Source: Diphasiastrum complanatum
Taxonomy: Eukaryota; Streptophyta; Lycopodiopsida; Lycopodiales; Lycopodiaceae
NCBI GenBank assembly: GCA_029204225.1
Contig: CM055095.1
Location: 21,619,252 to 21,683,251, forward strand
Direction of reading: 5' to 3'
DNA: 64,000 bases
Shown one piece after another: positions 39,881 through 51,075 of this stretch. The position numbers and the translations under genes were made by a program. Position 1 is the first letter of the stretch; every line of letters starts with the position of its first letter. The notes beneath the pieces were generated by a model. The model searched no databases and was not told where the DNA came from. It saw only the letters and a list, made by a program, of their open reading frames with translations.

Positions 39881-40640
39881 AGAAGGAAGAGATTGGCTCG
39901 TAGGAGACAAGCCAAGAGTAGGGCTTTGCCAGCATGTAGTATAGGCACAGCAGGTGTGTCCCTACGTAGCGCTGGTACATTGACTTTAGATGCCAGTGTA
40001 CAATCACTTAGCAGTGGTGCAGTAGAGCACATCAGGAGTAGCAAAACCAGTTTGGTTGTAGGCGTGCCTCTGCATAGCTATCATCCGTTGACATTACATC
40101 ATGTCATGGTACCATCATCTCAATGTCTTTTTGTAGAGTTTGTTGGAAGTAGTGCATTTTCATCCACCCAGTTTAGGTCATCCAAGATAGGGGTAGCAGC
40201 GGAGAGGGTAGAGTTGGTTACACCCGAACATGTTCGTAGTAATCTTTCATATTTAACTCCTGAAGCGGAATCCAGAAGTGAGAGGAAGATGAGGATTCGT
40301 CGTAGGTATATGGCAATATGTAAAGCCAGGGCTTTGCAATTTACCGTTCAGGAAGAGGAAGAGGATACACATTTGACGTCCCATGACGATATCAGAAGAG
40401 AGATTGATATATTGGGTGTAGGATCGATTATGCATGTTACATTGGATTCGATGTTATGGAGGGGGTGGACTCTACAACAACAGTGTTTGTTACACCCGAG
40501 CATGTGCGTAATCACCCATCATATAGAACTCCAGAAGTAGAATCCAGATCTGCTAGGAGTAGAAGGTTGAATTGCAGGTACCAAGCTAAGCGAAGACATC
40601 GGACCTTGCTTTTGTCTTTGCAAAAACCCGTAGTCACAGA
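39815..40640 (+). pseudogene. Helitron protein N-terminal region with three basic repeats
   Basis: Three related units encode about 30 residues each: FVRNNVSYRTPVSES (from 39824), HVRSNLSYLTPEAESRSER (from 40228) and HVRNHPSYRTPEVESRSAR (from 40498). Each is followed by an Arg/Lys-rich run such as RRRQAK. They lie in at least two frames, with a frameshift at about 40440-40456. The position before the HDLG zinc region fits the basic N-terminus of plant Helitron proteins. The repeats may be nucleic-acid-binding or nuclear-targeting. The open parts are 39893-40540 and 40456-40674. Confidence 0.6.
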
Positions 40641-40655
40641 AGTCTCACACTCTAG

Positions 40656-42455
40656 ATGGGGTCATTTGAAGTAGCTAGATCGCTTCAAACACCAGCATGC
40701 CATGATCTTGGAGAGATGGAGTTTGTGTGCGGTCATTGTTCGGCAGTAAGATGGAGAGCAGAAAGAAATAGCTCTTTCTATTGCATGAAAGACAAGGTAT
40801 GTTTGCCTTTGATGCCATCACCGCCTCTTTATCTCCTTAGTTTGTACACGACTTCTGATGACGTGGGAGCTCATTTTAGAAAACACGTTCGGAGTTATAA
40901 TAACTCCTTGGCCTTTGCATCTCTTGGGGTGGATCTAGATAGATCCCTTCCGCCAGGGACATAGGGCAGCAAATAGTCTGCCATCATCTTATATCGGTTC
41001 ACCGCGTCATATGCATCAACAGTACCAGGATGCTATGGTCGTCGTTAGGGAGTTGGGTTCTCCTGATTTGTTTATCACAATGAGGTGAACCCAAATTGGT
41101 CAGAAGTGAGGAGGGAGTTGAGATTTTGACAGACACCTACAAATAGGCCCGATTTGGTGTCGAGGGTTATGAAGCTTCAACATTTGATTGATTTGTTGAA
41201 GAAGGATGGAATATTTGGGCGCATTATAGGAAGGCTTCATGTTGTAGAATTTCAGAAGAGAGGATTGCCCCATGCCCACCTATTGATTATATTGGAGGAG
41301 TGGAGCAAACCCATCACTGTTGGAGATTACGATTGTGTCGTATGCGCAGAGTGAGAGGAGATGATCCGGAGTTGTACAAGATAGTGAGGACATGTATGAT
41401 GCACGGCCCATGCGGAACAACTTTTCCAAATGCACCGTGCATGAAGGATGGAAGATGCTCGAAGAACTACCCAAGGAATTTTATTGATGAAACATCGATA
41501 GTGAATGGGTATCTTTTGTATAGGCATAGAGACAATGGAGAGAAGGTGAAGTCGCATGGAATAGATTTAGATAACAGGTGGGTAGTACCGTACAGTAGAT
41601 GGTTGACACTACATTTTCAGTGTCACATCAACGTATAGATATGTGTACATATACATAGTGTGAAGTATTTGTAAAAGTACGTGTACAAGGGACCAGATAT
41701 CATTACGGCAGAGGCTATGGGGGGTGGTGGTCAATTGCGCCAGTGAATGGGATAGAGCAATTTTTGAATGCTCGATATTTCTCTGCAAGTGAGGCTTGCT
41801 GGCGACTATTTGGGATTTCTATGGGTGCTCATAAGCCAGTTGTGACTCGATTGGCAGTTCATCTGGCTGGACAGGAGTTGGTATACTTTACTGAGGGAGC
41901 CGATTTAGAGGAGGTCGTAGAAGGTCATTTGAGTACCACTTTGACAGCTTTTTTTGAACTGAATAGAAGTGGAGATTCGGAGGCCCAAGAGTTGTTGTAC
42001 CAAGACTTGCCACGGTTATACGTTTACAATAGGAGAGTGCGAAGGTGGACCCATAGAATCAATGCGCAGTCCATTTTGGCCATTGGACGTATGTATTTTG
42101 TCCATCCGTCTGAAGGAGAGCGATTTTATTTGCGATTTCTTTTGGCTCATGTAAGAGGTGCAAAAAGGTTGAGGACTTGCGCACAATCGACGGTGAGTTG
42201 TTTTTGTCATTCAGAGATGCTTGCAAGCATAGACTTCTTATCAACGATGCGATGGAATGGAGTAATTGCCTGCTGAAGGCAGTGTCATGGGGGACTCCGT
42301 CGCAACTTCGGCTCATGTTCGCTGTACTTCTTTGGACATGTGCCCTTTCTGACCCATTAGATCTTTGGACGAGTATAGAGCCCCATTTAGTAGAGGATTA
42401 TGCGGAGGAGTTAGGACAGCCAGTAACGTGCGAGACCGTTACTATGAGTTAGATT
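40656..42455 (+). pseudogene. Helitron Rep (HUH endonuclease) region, broken
   Basis: Rep nicks and joins DNA ends during rolling-circle transposition. In order: HDLGEMEFVCGHCSA (40710 on), the zinc-like CGHC region, HFRKHVRSYNNSLAF, LPSSYIGSPRHM and DAMVVVRELGSPDLFITM (Helitron_like_N, about 40975-41083). Then VVEFQKRGLPHAHLLIIL follows, with the metal-binding HUH motif H-A-H at 41271-41279. MHGPCG and CMKDGRCSKNYP come next. The catalytic tyrosine motif is KYVYKG (Tyr codons 41678-41680 and 41684-41686), preceded by an in-frame TAA (41672-41674) in SVKYL-stop. FLNARYFSASEACWRLF and HPSEGERFYLR follow. Stops at 40674, 40962 and 41352, and a frameshift near 42155, show the gene is dead. Confidence 0.9.
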
Positions 42456-43998
42456 TTGGTAGATAGGGCTCTTCTAGACGTGGAGACGCACATGCAGGCA
42501 TCGGGAAAGTCATTGACAAATTTTGGCTTCACACTTCCCAATAGCGATGTCGAGTTTTCTCCACTATTTCGCAAGGAGATATTTCTCGATGAGACCCTTC
42601 TAGACGTAGAGGCTGACATCGAGAGATTGAATGTAGACCAACGTGTGATTTTTGATCGTGTAGTACGTGAGCATGTGGTACGAAGAGTGGGTGGAGTGTT
42701 CTTTGTAGATGGTCCGGGTGTTACGGGTAAGATGTTTCTCTATGGTGTCATGCTATTGTACGTGCATGCACAAGGTTGGATAGCACTGGCAGTTGCATCA
42801 TCGAGGATTGCTGCACTGTTAATGAAAGGTGGTAGGACCGCACACTCTAGATTTAGGATTCCTCCGACGGAATTGAATGAAAGCTCGACCTGCAACATCT
42901 CGAAACGGTCTCCGTTAGGTAAGCTTTTGATGGCATGTCGACTTATTATTTGGTACAAGGCTCCCATGGTACATAAGTATGCCATTGAGTGTGTGGATCC
43001 GTCTTTACGGGACATATTGGGTATTGATACTCCATTTGGAGGGATTCCGATCGTTTTTGGTGGTGATTTTTGTTAGGTACTCCCGGTGGTACGACGGGAC
43101 ATTCGTGCACAGATTGTGAGCACTTCACTGAAGTGTTTGCGTTTGTGAAAATATATGGAAGTGCACAAACTGTCAATGAACATGCGTGTTATGGGTGTGG
43201 AGGGAGCCGATAGGAACGAGCAGTCGAGGTTCATAGAGTATTTGTAGAGTATTGGAGATGGTCGTGAGCCCACATTTGTGCTGCGAGGTTTGGATTTGAT
43301 TTCTTTGCCAGAGTGTATGTGTCTAAGGACGCAAGATGTGTGTGAATTGATTTCGTTCACTTTCTCCGATATTGCACGACGTTACATGGATGTTGATTTT
43401 TTAAGAAGCTTGCACATTTTATAGTGCTGATAGCGTGGTTGAGCGTGATGACTCTGATGTGTACCCAGTAGAGTTTTTGAATAGCTTGCAACCGAGTGGA
43501 TGTCCTCCACATAGATTGGTGTTGAAGGTTGGCATGATAGTGATGTTGTTGCGGTCTATCGCGTCGCACAAAGGATTGTGCAATGGTACGAGACTCATCA
43601 TTCGTAGATTGGGTAGACAAGTCTTAGATGCAAAGATAGTTACCGGCAGGAATATTGGGAGTAGAGTCCTCATTCCACGGATCCCTTTAGTGCCGAGCGC
43701 TTCAAACTTGCCGTTTGAATTACAACGAATACAATCTCCTATTAGAGCAGCTTTCGCCATGACAATAAACAAGGCGCAGGGGCAGACTATGGAGACTATT
43801 GGATTGTACTTGCCACGTCCCGTATTTAGTCATGGTCAGTTGTATGTCGCATTATTGAGAGTGCGAAATGCAGGAAGTGTACGAGTGTTGATTACTGATA
43901 CTGACGGCCGATTTACAGATGTGGTAGGAGTGGCGAGGTGCACTCAAAATATTGTGTATTCCGAAGTGTTGTACTATTTGTTTTGGAGTAAGGGTTAG
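42456..43998 (+). pseudogene. Helitron PIF1-type helicase region, broken
   Basis: SF1B helicase motifs: Walker A should be GPGGTGKT but reads GPGVTGKM (about 42711-42734). Motif II should be WDEAPM but reads WYKAPM (42951-42968), losing both acidic residues. GDFRQVLPVV reads GDFC-stop-VLPVV, i.e. CGT CAG became TGT TAG (43071-43076). After a damaged stretch (43077-43420) that lacks the segment kept in the inverted copy (NSKVVEQLPGDACTF), the C-terminal part is open from 43435: ERDDSDVYPVEFLNSL, PPHRLVLKVGMIVMLLR, GLCNGTRLIIRRLG, AMTINKAQGQTMETIGLYL and GQLYVALLRVR. The stop at 43996-43998 falls on the first GGGTTAG of the next repeat. Confidence 0.9.
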
Positions 43999-44285
43999 TG
44001 TTAGGATTAGGGCTACATTAGAGTTAGGGTTAGGATTAGAGTGAAGTTAGAGTTAGATCAAGGTTATGGTTAGAGTTAGAGTTATATTAGGGCTAGGGTT
44101 AGGGTTAGAGTTATGTTAGGGTTAGGATTAGAATTAGGGTTAGAGTTACATTAGGATTAGGGTAAGGGTTAGTCTTAGAGTTACATTAGGGTTAGGGTTA
44201 GAGTGGTATTATGTAATAGATAGAGCAGCGTCAGGGTTACATTAGGATTTAGGATTAGAATTAGGATACACAAATTGCTGCTACC
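43991..44285 (+). repeat. Degenerate TTAGGG-like array
   Basis: About 300 bp of GTTAGG, GATTAG, GTTAGA and ATTAGG hexamers with interruptions. Runs such as TAGGGTTAGGGTTAGAG resemble telomeric repeats of the TTAGGG type rather than the common plant TTTAGGG. It starts at the end of the helicase frame. Confidence 0.75.
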
Positions 44286-44426
44286 CACAAAAACATGGTT
44301 TTCGGCAAGGGTTAGGTTAAGTATCGTAGAATAAGAGTGAAGGTTAGGTTAGTTTGTAGATTTTAGGATTATTGTCGGAGATTATATTTGGACATTGAAT
44401 CCAGTCAACAAGCAGGGTAGCTTCTT

Positions 44427-44825
44427 ATGTCAGTAAAATTGGTGAGTCGTTTGTTATTTTGACCAAATACATTGCTCATATTCTTGGTGTTGTTGCAGAT
44501 GTCGAAGACCTACATAAACCACGGGACTTTTGTGCAAAACCTGACAGAGTTATTTTGTTTTGGTGATGAGGTGTCTTGCAGCTCCATTTTGTGGTTGATA
44601 GAAGCTTATGCAGAGTTCTTATTCCAACAACAAAGGAGAAGATGTTTTATGCCAAGAGAATATCGATTCCTATTAGATGTAGATATGTTACTCAGGAATG
44701 TGGCATATGTTTGGAGACATGTTAGTGTTGTTAGACTTAGTGACTTTGAGCCAATGTTAGATAACCTGGTGTATGCCCAGGTATTGGTTTCTGACTTATC
44801 AGATGACATGATGTCTATTTCTTAA
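44427..44825 (+). CDS. Two-exon gene, 113-residue unknown protein (copy A)
   Basis: Predicted exons are 44427-44441 (M-S-V-K-L) and 44499-44825, with an intron 44442-44498 (57 bp, GTGAGT...GTTGCAG). I chose the upstream ATG because the same ATG TCA GTA start and donor occur in copy B at 51553. Exon 2 is 327 bp in both. The conserved core is YRFLLDVDMLL...AYVWR and MLDNLVYAQVLVSDLSDD. No signal peptide, membrane span or known domain was seen; the protein looks helical. An open frame alone would start at 44472, inside the intron. Sequence before the ATG (ATTGAATCCAGTCAACAAGC) is also shared with copy B. Function unknown. Confidence 0.6.
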
Positions 44826-44935
44826 AAATATTGGAATATGAAGTTGTTGTTGCTTCAATTTTTTATAATAGTTTTGGTTTTTGTGATGAATGTTTTTCAA
44901 ACCCACACATTGAATACATGCACAAACACACAGAC

Positions 44936-45606
<671 letters not shown>

Positions 45607-46160
45607 ATTGCATATGAAATTTTTTGGAAAACTCGAATTTTTTGGAAAAACTCGAATTTTTGGAAAGACTTTTATGACTCGAATTTTTCTAATGTCTCGA
45701 ATTTTTTCATAAAGATTCGATTTTTTTCCAAAAAGACTCGAATTTTGGAACGACTCGAAGTTTTGAGACTCAAATTTTTTAGACTCGAATTTTTTGGACT
45801 ACTCGAATTTTTCCAAGGACTTGAATTCTTTGAACGACTCGATTTTTTGAAAAGCTCGAATTTTTCAATGACTCGAATTTTTAAGAAGACTCGAATTTTT
45901 AGAACGACTCGAATTTCTAGAATGACTCAAATTTTTGTAAAGACACGAATTATTTGATGACTCGAATTTGATGACATGAATTATTTGATAACTTGAATTT
46001 TTGTCAAGACTCAAAATTTTTTGAAAGACTCGAATTTTTCAAAGACTCGAATTTTTCCCAAGACTCGAATTTTTTCCAAGACTCGATTTTTCTCAAGACT
46101 CAAAATTCTCGATGACTCGAATTTTTCTCAAGACTTGAATTTCTCCTAGACTCGAATGGA
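45607..46160 (+). repeat. AT-rich satellite, unit about 16-19 bp (copy A)
   Basis: The consensus is about GACTCGAATTTTTCCAAA, repeated roughly 30 times with indels. Frames crossing it encode meaningless KTRIF/SNF repeats. The same satellite occurs at 52385-53570. Confidence 0.9.
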
Positions 46161-46420
46161 CGACCACGTACATACACACACATACATCGGCCAGCCATCA
46201 ACGACCATCGACTTTCCTCCTAAATCATCGCTGCTCGCCCGTGAACGAGATACTGAATTTTCAAATCATTGGCCGTCACCTAGATCAGCGGCCATTGCCC
46301 GTCAACGACGGGCACTCACAACTAGTATATATTCTAAAAAGAGAATGTAAGGGTGGTGTTAACTCGTCTAGTACCCTATGTCACGCCTAAGAATAGTAAG
46401 GTGGGTTAACACCACCATTA
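46161..46420 (+). repeat. Module end with hairpin (copy A)
   Basis: It contains ACGTACATACACACACATAC, ATCGGCCA, CTTTCCTCCTAAA and CGTCAACGACGGGCACTC, all shared with 53917-54120. The hairpin arms are GGTGGTGTTAAC (46352-46363) and GTTAACACCACC (46405-46416), with CTATGTCACGC in the loop, as in copy B. Confidence 0.75.
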
Positions 46421-46690
46421 CAACTTACACACCTTAGAACACCCTTACACACCTTAGAACACCCTTCCACACCTTACAACCATTACACCTTAGAACACAA
46501 TTACACCCTTACAACACCCTCAACCTTAAAACCTCAACCGCCACACATTACTTAACTTACAACCTCAACCTTACAACACCCTCAACCGCCACATTCCTCT
46601 CTCGGCCAGTACCTACCCATTGTTGCCCGCTGACCGTAGCATTCATGCTCTGGGCTGGCGGCTCTCTCTGGCTCGCTCGCTCGCTCGATC
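46421..46690 (+). repeat. Minisatellite, (ACACCTTAGAACACCCTT)-like
   Basis: Variants of CACCTTA(G/C)AACACCCTTAC and CCTCAACCGCCACA recur about ten times up to 46590, with the CT-rich block starting at about 46690. Confidence 0.7.
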
Positions 46691-46692
46691 TC

Positions 46693-46728
<36 letters not shown>

Positions 46729-47162
46729 GGTTGCGCTCGGATTATCCCTGCTCCAGAGCTCCTTCTCTCTTTCACGCATTATCCTTGCTCTCTTCGATTA
46801 TCCTCTCTCTTTCTCTCTCTGCACCTCTCTCTTTCTCTCTCTCTCTCTGCACCTGGATGAGTCCACCGATAGTTGGGCGGTCAGATCAAATAGGCTGGTT
46901 GGATCGCGCTCTCTCTCTCTCTCTCTCACAGAGATTCTGCAGGCTCTTACTCTGACTTTTTGGATGAATTTGTAGGACGATATCTTTCTCTGGCAGATTC
47001 TGCAGACTCTTTTTCCAGCCTGAATGCTTCAGACTCTTGCTTCTAAGTTTGCTGAAGGGTTTCATCACACGTTCTTCACTGATTAGCTGAGAGCCCGGGA
47101 TCATCATCACACATTCTTCACTGATCAGATGAGAGCTTGGATCAAGTGAGTGTATACATCTA

Positions 47163-47220
<58 letters not shown>
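46691..47220 (+). other. CT-rich, LTR-like leader
   Basis: It holds CT-rich blocks (46692-46730, 46800-46855, 46908-46928, 47160-47219) and duplicated phrases (GATTCTGCAG(A/G)CTCTT; ATCATCATCACAC(G/A)TTCTTCACTGAT). It immediately precedes a primer-binding-like site and may be a retroelement LTR, but its start is not visible. Confidence 0.4.
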
Positions 47221-47221
<1 letters not shown>

Positions 47222-47764
47222 GATCTTCTGATAGCATTCTGTATCATGGTATCAGAGTGAGGTTTGTCCACATCTTCCATTCACGGTCTGAACTCACTAG
47301 ATTTGAACTGTGCCTTTTAAATCTTGAAAATGTAGAGCCTTTGTGTATATCGTGAAAGTCTGGGTGCGACTTGCTGTAAATAATTCTTACGATCAAGGAT
47401 GATGGGTACTACAGCCCTGTGTGAAGTTGTTTCTATGGAGCGCTGCTTCCTATGCTATCTATCTATATGAGTTAGGCTCAACAATTTTGCTTAACGTATC
47501 ACCATGCAGCGATATGCATCTGCATTTGTAAATAGAGAGAGACCTGCTATTGTACTGAGCAGCACCAACAGCGAGATGGTCCTCCATTTGTAGAGATCTT
47601 TATTTCATTTAAAGTTATGAAAGGTGGATAGTTGTTGATGCAAGAAGAGAGGATGTAGACACGCTTTAGGTGATGATGAATTCTTGATGCATATGAATCA
47701 AAGGATGCTTCATTACTGAATCCAAGCATGCCTTTCAACATTACGAATGGCTGATCTTTTGAGA
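47221..47764 (+). repeat. Tandem retroelement leader, unit 1
   Basis: It starts TGATCTTCTGATAGCATT, then TATCA and the primer-binding-like TGGTATCAGAG (47247-47257). About 500 bp of leader follow with no pol coding. Nearly the same 540 bp recur 796 bp downstream. A short frame from about 47748 (MADLLRAEEVLNILWYY) enters the spacer; no family recognised. Confidence 0.8.
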
Positions 47765-48016
47765 GCAGAAGAGGTGCTGAACATCCTGTGGTATTACAAA
47801 AGTTTAACGACAAGCCAGCAAGATGAACAATCAGTGGGTGACATTGCCAGTATGGAGTATGCCTTCACCAGAGGAGAAATGTGGGAGCATCAGTTACATT
47901 CACGATGACATCTACCTGTTCGCATCTATGTAGAGCCTTCAGCCTCATTCGTTACAGATCATTAATACAATATGTAGTTAGAGTATCTCTGGCTCTCTCT
48001 CTCTTTCCTCTCTCAC

Positions 48017-48563
48017 TGATCTTCTGATAGCATTTTGTATCATGGTATCAGAGCAAGGTTTGTCACACCTTCCATTCACGGTCGACATCTCCCTGTCTGA
48101 ACTCACTAGATTTGAACTATGCCCTTCAAGTCTTGAAAATGTAGAGCCTTTGTCTGTATTGTGAAAGTCTGGGTGGGACTTGTTGTAAATGATTCTTACG
48201 ATTAAGGATGAAGGGTACTACAGCCCTCTGTGAAGTTGTTTCTATGGAGCGCTGCTTCCTATGCTATCTATCTATATGAGTTAGGCTCAACGATTCTGCT
48301 TAATCTATCACCATGCAGCGATATGCATCTGCATGTGTGAATAGAGAGAGACCTGCTATCGTACTTAGCAGCACCAGCAGTGAGATGGTCCTGCATTTGC
48401 AGAGATCTTTACTTCATTTAAAGTCATGAAAGGTGGATAGTTGTTGATGCAAGAAAAGAGGATGTAGACACGCTTTAGGTGATGATGAATTCTTGATGAA
48501 CAGATGCTTGATTACTGAATCCGAGCATGCCTTTCAACATTACCAATGGCTGATCTTTTGACG
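48017..48563 (+). repeat. Tandem retroelement leader, unit 2
   Basis: Copy of 47221-47764 with primer-binding-like TGGTATCAGAGC at 48043-48054, a perfect match to the usual copia site. It ends abruptly at GCTGATCTTTTGA, where the inverted Helitron copy begins. Confidence 0.8.
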
Positions 48564-49489
48564 ACTTGTCTACCCAATCTACGAATGATGAATTTGGTAC
48601 CATTGCACAGTCCTTTGTGCGACGCGATGGACCCGCAACAACATCACTATCATGCCAACCTTTAACACCAATCTATGTGGAGGACATCCACTCGGTTGCA
48701 AACTATTAAAAAACTCTATTGGGTACACATCAGAGTCATCACGTTCAACCACGCTATCAGCACTATAAAATGTGCATGCATCACCAGGAAGTTGCTCAAC
48801 AACTTTCGAATTGATCTCACCCATGTTTTCGGTCAACAGAGTCAATATTGCCTGGCTTTTCGTTTTGCCATATACCTACGATGAATCTTCCTCTTCCTCT
48901 CACTTTTGGATTCTGCTTCAGGAGTCAAATATGAAGGATTATTACGAACATGTTCAGGTATAACCAACTCTACCCTCTCCGCTGCTACCTCTATCTCGGA
49001 TGACCTAAACTGGGTGGATGGACTCCTACAGTCTGATGAAAATGCACTACTTCCAACAAACTCTACAGAAAGACATTCAGGTGATGGTACCATGACATGA
49101 TGTAATCTCAATGGATGATAGCTATGCGGAGGCACGCCTACAACCAAACTGGTTTTGCTACTCCTGATGTGCTCTATTGCACGATTGCTAAGTGATTGTA
49201 CATTGGCATCTAAAGTCAATGTACCATCGCTACGTCGGGACACACCTGCAGTGCCTATACTACATGTTGGCAAAGCCCTACTCTTGGCTTGTCTCCTACG
49301 GGCCAATCTCTTCTTTCTGGATGATGTGCTTTCAGAAACCGGAGTTTTGTATGAAACATTGTTTTGTACAAACTCCGGAGTAACTATTTGTTGGTTGACA
49401 TGCTATTCACAACCTTTGTTCATTTATCCTGCAAGTCAAACTTAACATGGATTTCGTCAGAATCAAGCAAACAATAGCGGCCCCAAAGA

Positions 49490-49539
<50 letters not shown>

Positions 49540-50350
49540 TGGCCATGGATACCTATAAAAGATAGTAAACATGACACTCTATTTTAAGCAGGCATCCTAC
49601 TATATTTTAAATTGTTATTTATCACTTTTGAGCATAAAGAAAGATTATGGCTCAAATTTTACGTTAAAAATAGTCTTGTTTGACTTGTACTAGTGGTTTC
49701 AGGCGGATGTGCTTTCTATATGAAACATTGTTTCATACAAACTTCGAAGTAACTACTTGTTGGTAGGGGTTTTCAGACATGATATTCACAAAAATGAAAT
49801 TAAGTAGGCTTTGAACTTGTATTAAGAGAGTGAGAGACAGATTAATGATTTGAGGATCCAAAGTCAATTTTCAGAATTTGTACAATCACATAAAGTTTGG
49901 TTAGCCTGATTATGGATCACATTATGAAAATACTTTAAGGTAATCATCCATATAGTCAATGCAAAGAACTCAAAAAATAGAGCAATATTGTTTTCTATAT
50001 CACTCGAATCAGAGCTCATACTTAGAAGATATTTAACTTGAAAGAAAGTCAAAAAATACCGTAAAAGGTGTAAAACTTCATCTGACTGAATAGGATCTTT
50101 AAAAATATCAGTCAAACTGAAATCAAATATTGTCATGCATATACTTGTTGGAATCAGCTCAAAGAGCAAAAAAATATTGCAATTATGACTTTTTGAATTG
50201 AGGTCATTATTTTAAATCCAATCAAATAATTAAATAGAGTCTACTAATGTGTGTGAGCACACTATTTTCATTGTTCTTCCGACTTGAATATCTTCTTTAC
50301 ATGACGGGCATCCGCAAATGAAGGTAAAAGAAATTATACGTTAAGAAAAT
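48564..50350 (-). mobile_element. Inverted, internally deleted Helitron derivative
   Basis: On the minus strand, 50350-48850 matches 38830-40330 (5' region, exon-like ORF, duplication, N-terminal basic repeats). At about 48845 it jumps to the PIF1 C-terminal region (LLTENMGEINSKVVEQL, ERDDSDVYPIEFFNSL, LVLKVGMIVMLLR), equal to 43420-43622, and then is truncated. Rep and most of the helicase are gone, as in non-autonomous Helitrons. The frames are broken (stop after KARQY; frameshift in GLCNGTR). It keeps a helicase segment that the plus copy lost, so it did not derive from that exact copy. Confidence 0.8.
49491..49537. repeat. (GA)n tract inside the Helitron derivative
   Basis: Counterpart of the (CT)n tract at 39668-39707 in the other copy. 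Confidence 0.9.
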
Positions 50351-50615
50351 ATCAGATGCTATGATATGTTCAAGAAAATATATCAAATGCCTAAGTAACA
50401 TACCTGCAAAGTGGCTGTGAATCTACAAAGCGGATTATATCTCTAGTTGTGCCTACTATACTATTTTTAGATACTTTTTTAAGGTGTTTGCTTGAATGAG
50501 CTATGCCCCATTGGTATTCCAATTAGAACATAAATGGTTTTGCAAGAGTCATTACAACCTTGAGAAGCGTTGGTGATTATTAGTTACTGTTGTTGATCCC
50601 TTTCTTTGTCTGCAG
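50351..50615. other. Helitron 5' flank and putative intron sequence
   Basis: No gene. The end (CCCTTTCTTTGTCTGCAG, to 50615) is a good 3' splice site directly before the aldo-keto reductase exon, so this stretch is probably part of that gene's intron. Confidence 0.5.
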
Positions 50616-50820
50616 GCTATAAAAGCCATACGGGACAAAGTGCAGCTTGCCACTAAATTTGCAGTAGCTTATGGTGACAAAGGAAATCTTTCTATAGAGG
50701 CAATCCAGCTTATGTTCAGGTTGCTTGTGAAGCAAGTCTGAAGAGGATAGATGTGGATTACATTGATCTATACTATCAACATCGTGTCGATCCCAAGGTT
50801 CCAATTGAAATTACGATGAG
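50616..50820 (+). pseudogene. Aldo-keto reductase exon fragment
   Basis: Aldo-keto reductases reduce carbonyls with NADPH. This exon reads AIKAIRDKVQLATKFAV, then after a one-base loss [36 protein letters not shown]. It corresponds to the beta3-beta4 region with the catalytic-lysine strand (LATKF) of plant AKRs. It begins right after a splice acceptor (50598-50615) and stops near 50820. No other exon is present. Its place beside a Helitron end fits gene-fragment capture, but a plain degraded gene is also possible. Confidence 0.8.
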
Positions 50821-51026
50821 TATTTTAGTTTCTAGAGGAATTGGCATAACAAATAGTCATCATTCTAAGGCTTGTTAAGAATGTGGCATTCTGGCTCGCT
50901 CTAACGCCATATCTCTTTCCTCTGCCATGCCAACCAGCCAGCCAGCCAGGCATTTTAGTTACCTCCTTCCCAATATCAACCTGGAATGGGCGATGCTGCC
51001 TCTGGGAACTATGAGAGAACCAGTTC

Positions 51027-51075
51027 GGAGAGATGGCCGAGTGGACTAAAGCGGCGGATTGCTAATCTGTTGTAC
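51027..51075 (+). pseudogene. trnS-GCU: Plastid-type tRNA-Ser(GCU) 5' fragment
   Basis: GGAGAGATGGCCGAGTGG, then GACTAAAGCGGCGGA, TTGCTAATC (anticodon GCU) and the start of the variable arm (TTGTAC) match the plastid trnS-GCU acceptor 5' strand, D arm and anticodon arm. The T arm and 3' acceptor strand are missing. It is best explained as a nuclear copy of plastid DNA or a captured fragment. Confidence 0.75.

Larger units (their letters stand above)
38830..43998 (+). mobile_element. Degenerate autonomous Helitron (ends unresolved)
   Basis: The extent is set on the left by the last stretch that matches the inverted copy at 48564-50350 (about 38830) and on the right by the helicase stop at 43998. 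Expected Helitron ends (5' TC; 3' hairpin then CTRR) were not located. The sub-parts are listed separately. Confidence 0.75.

Noticed and set aside
43991..44285. True chromosome end
   Set aside because: The repeats are degenerate and unique-type sequence continues on both sides, so they are interstitial at most.
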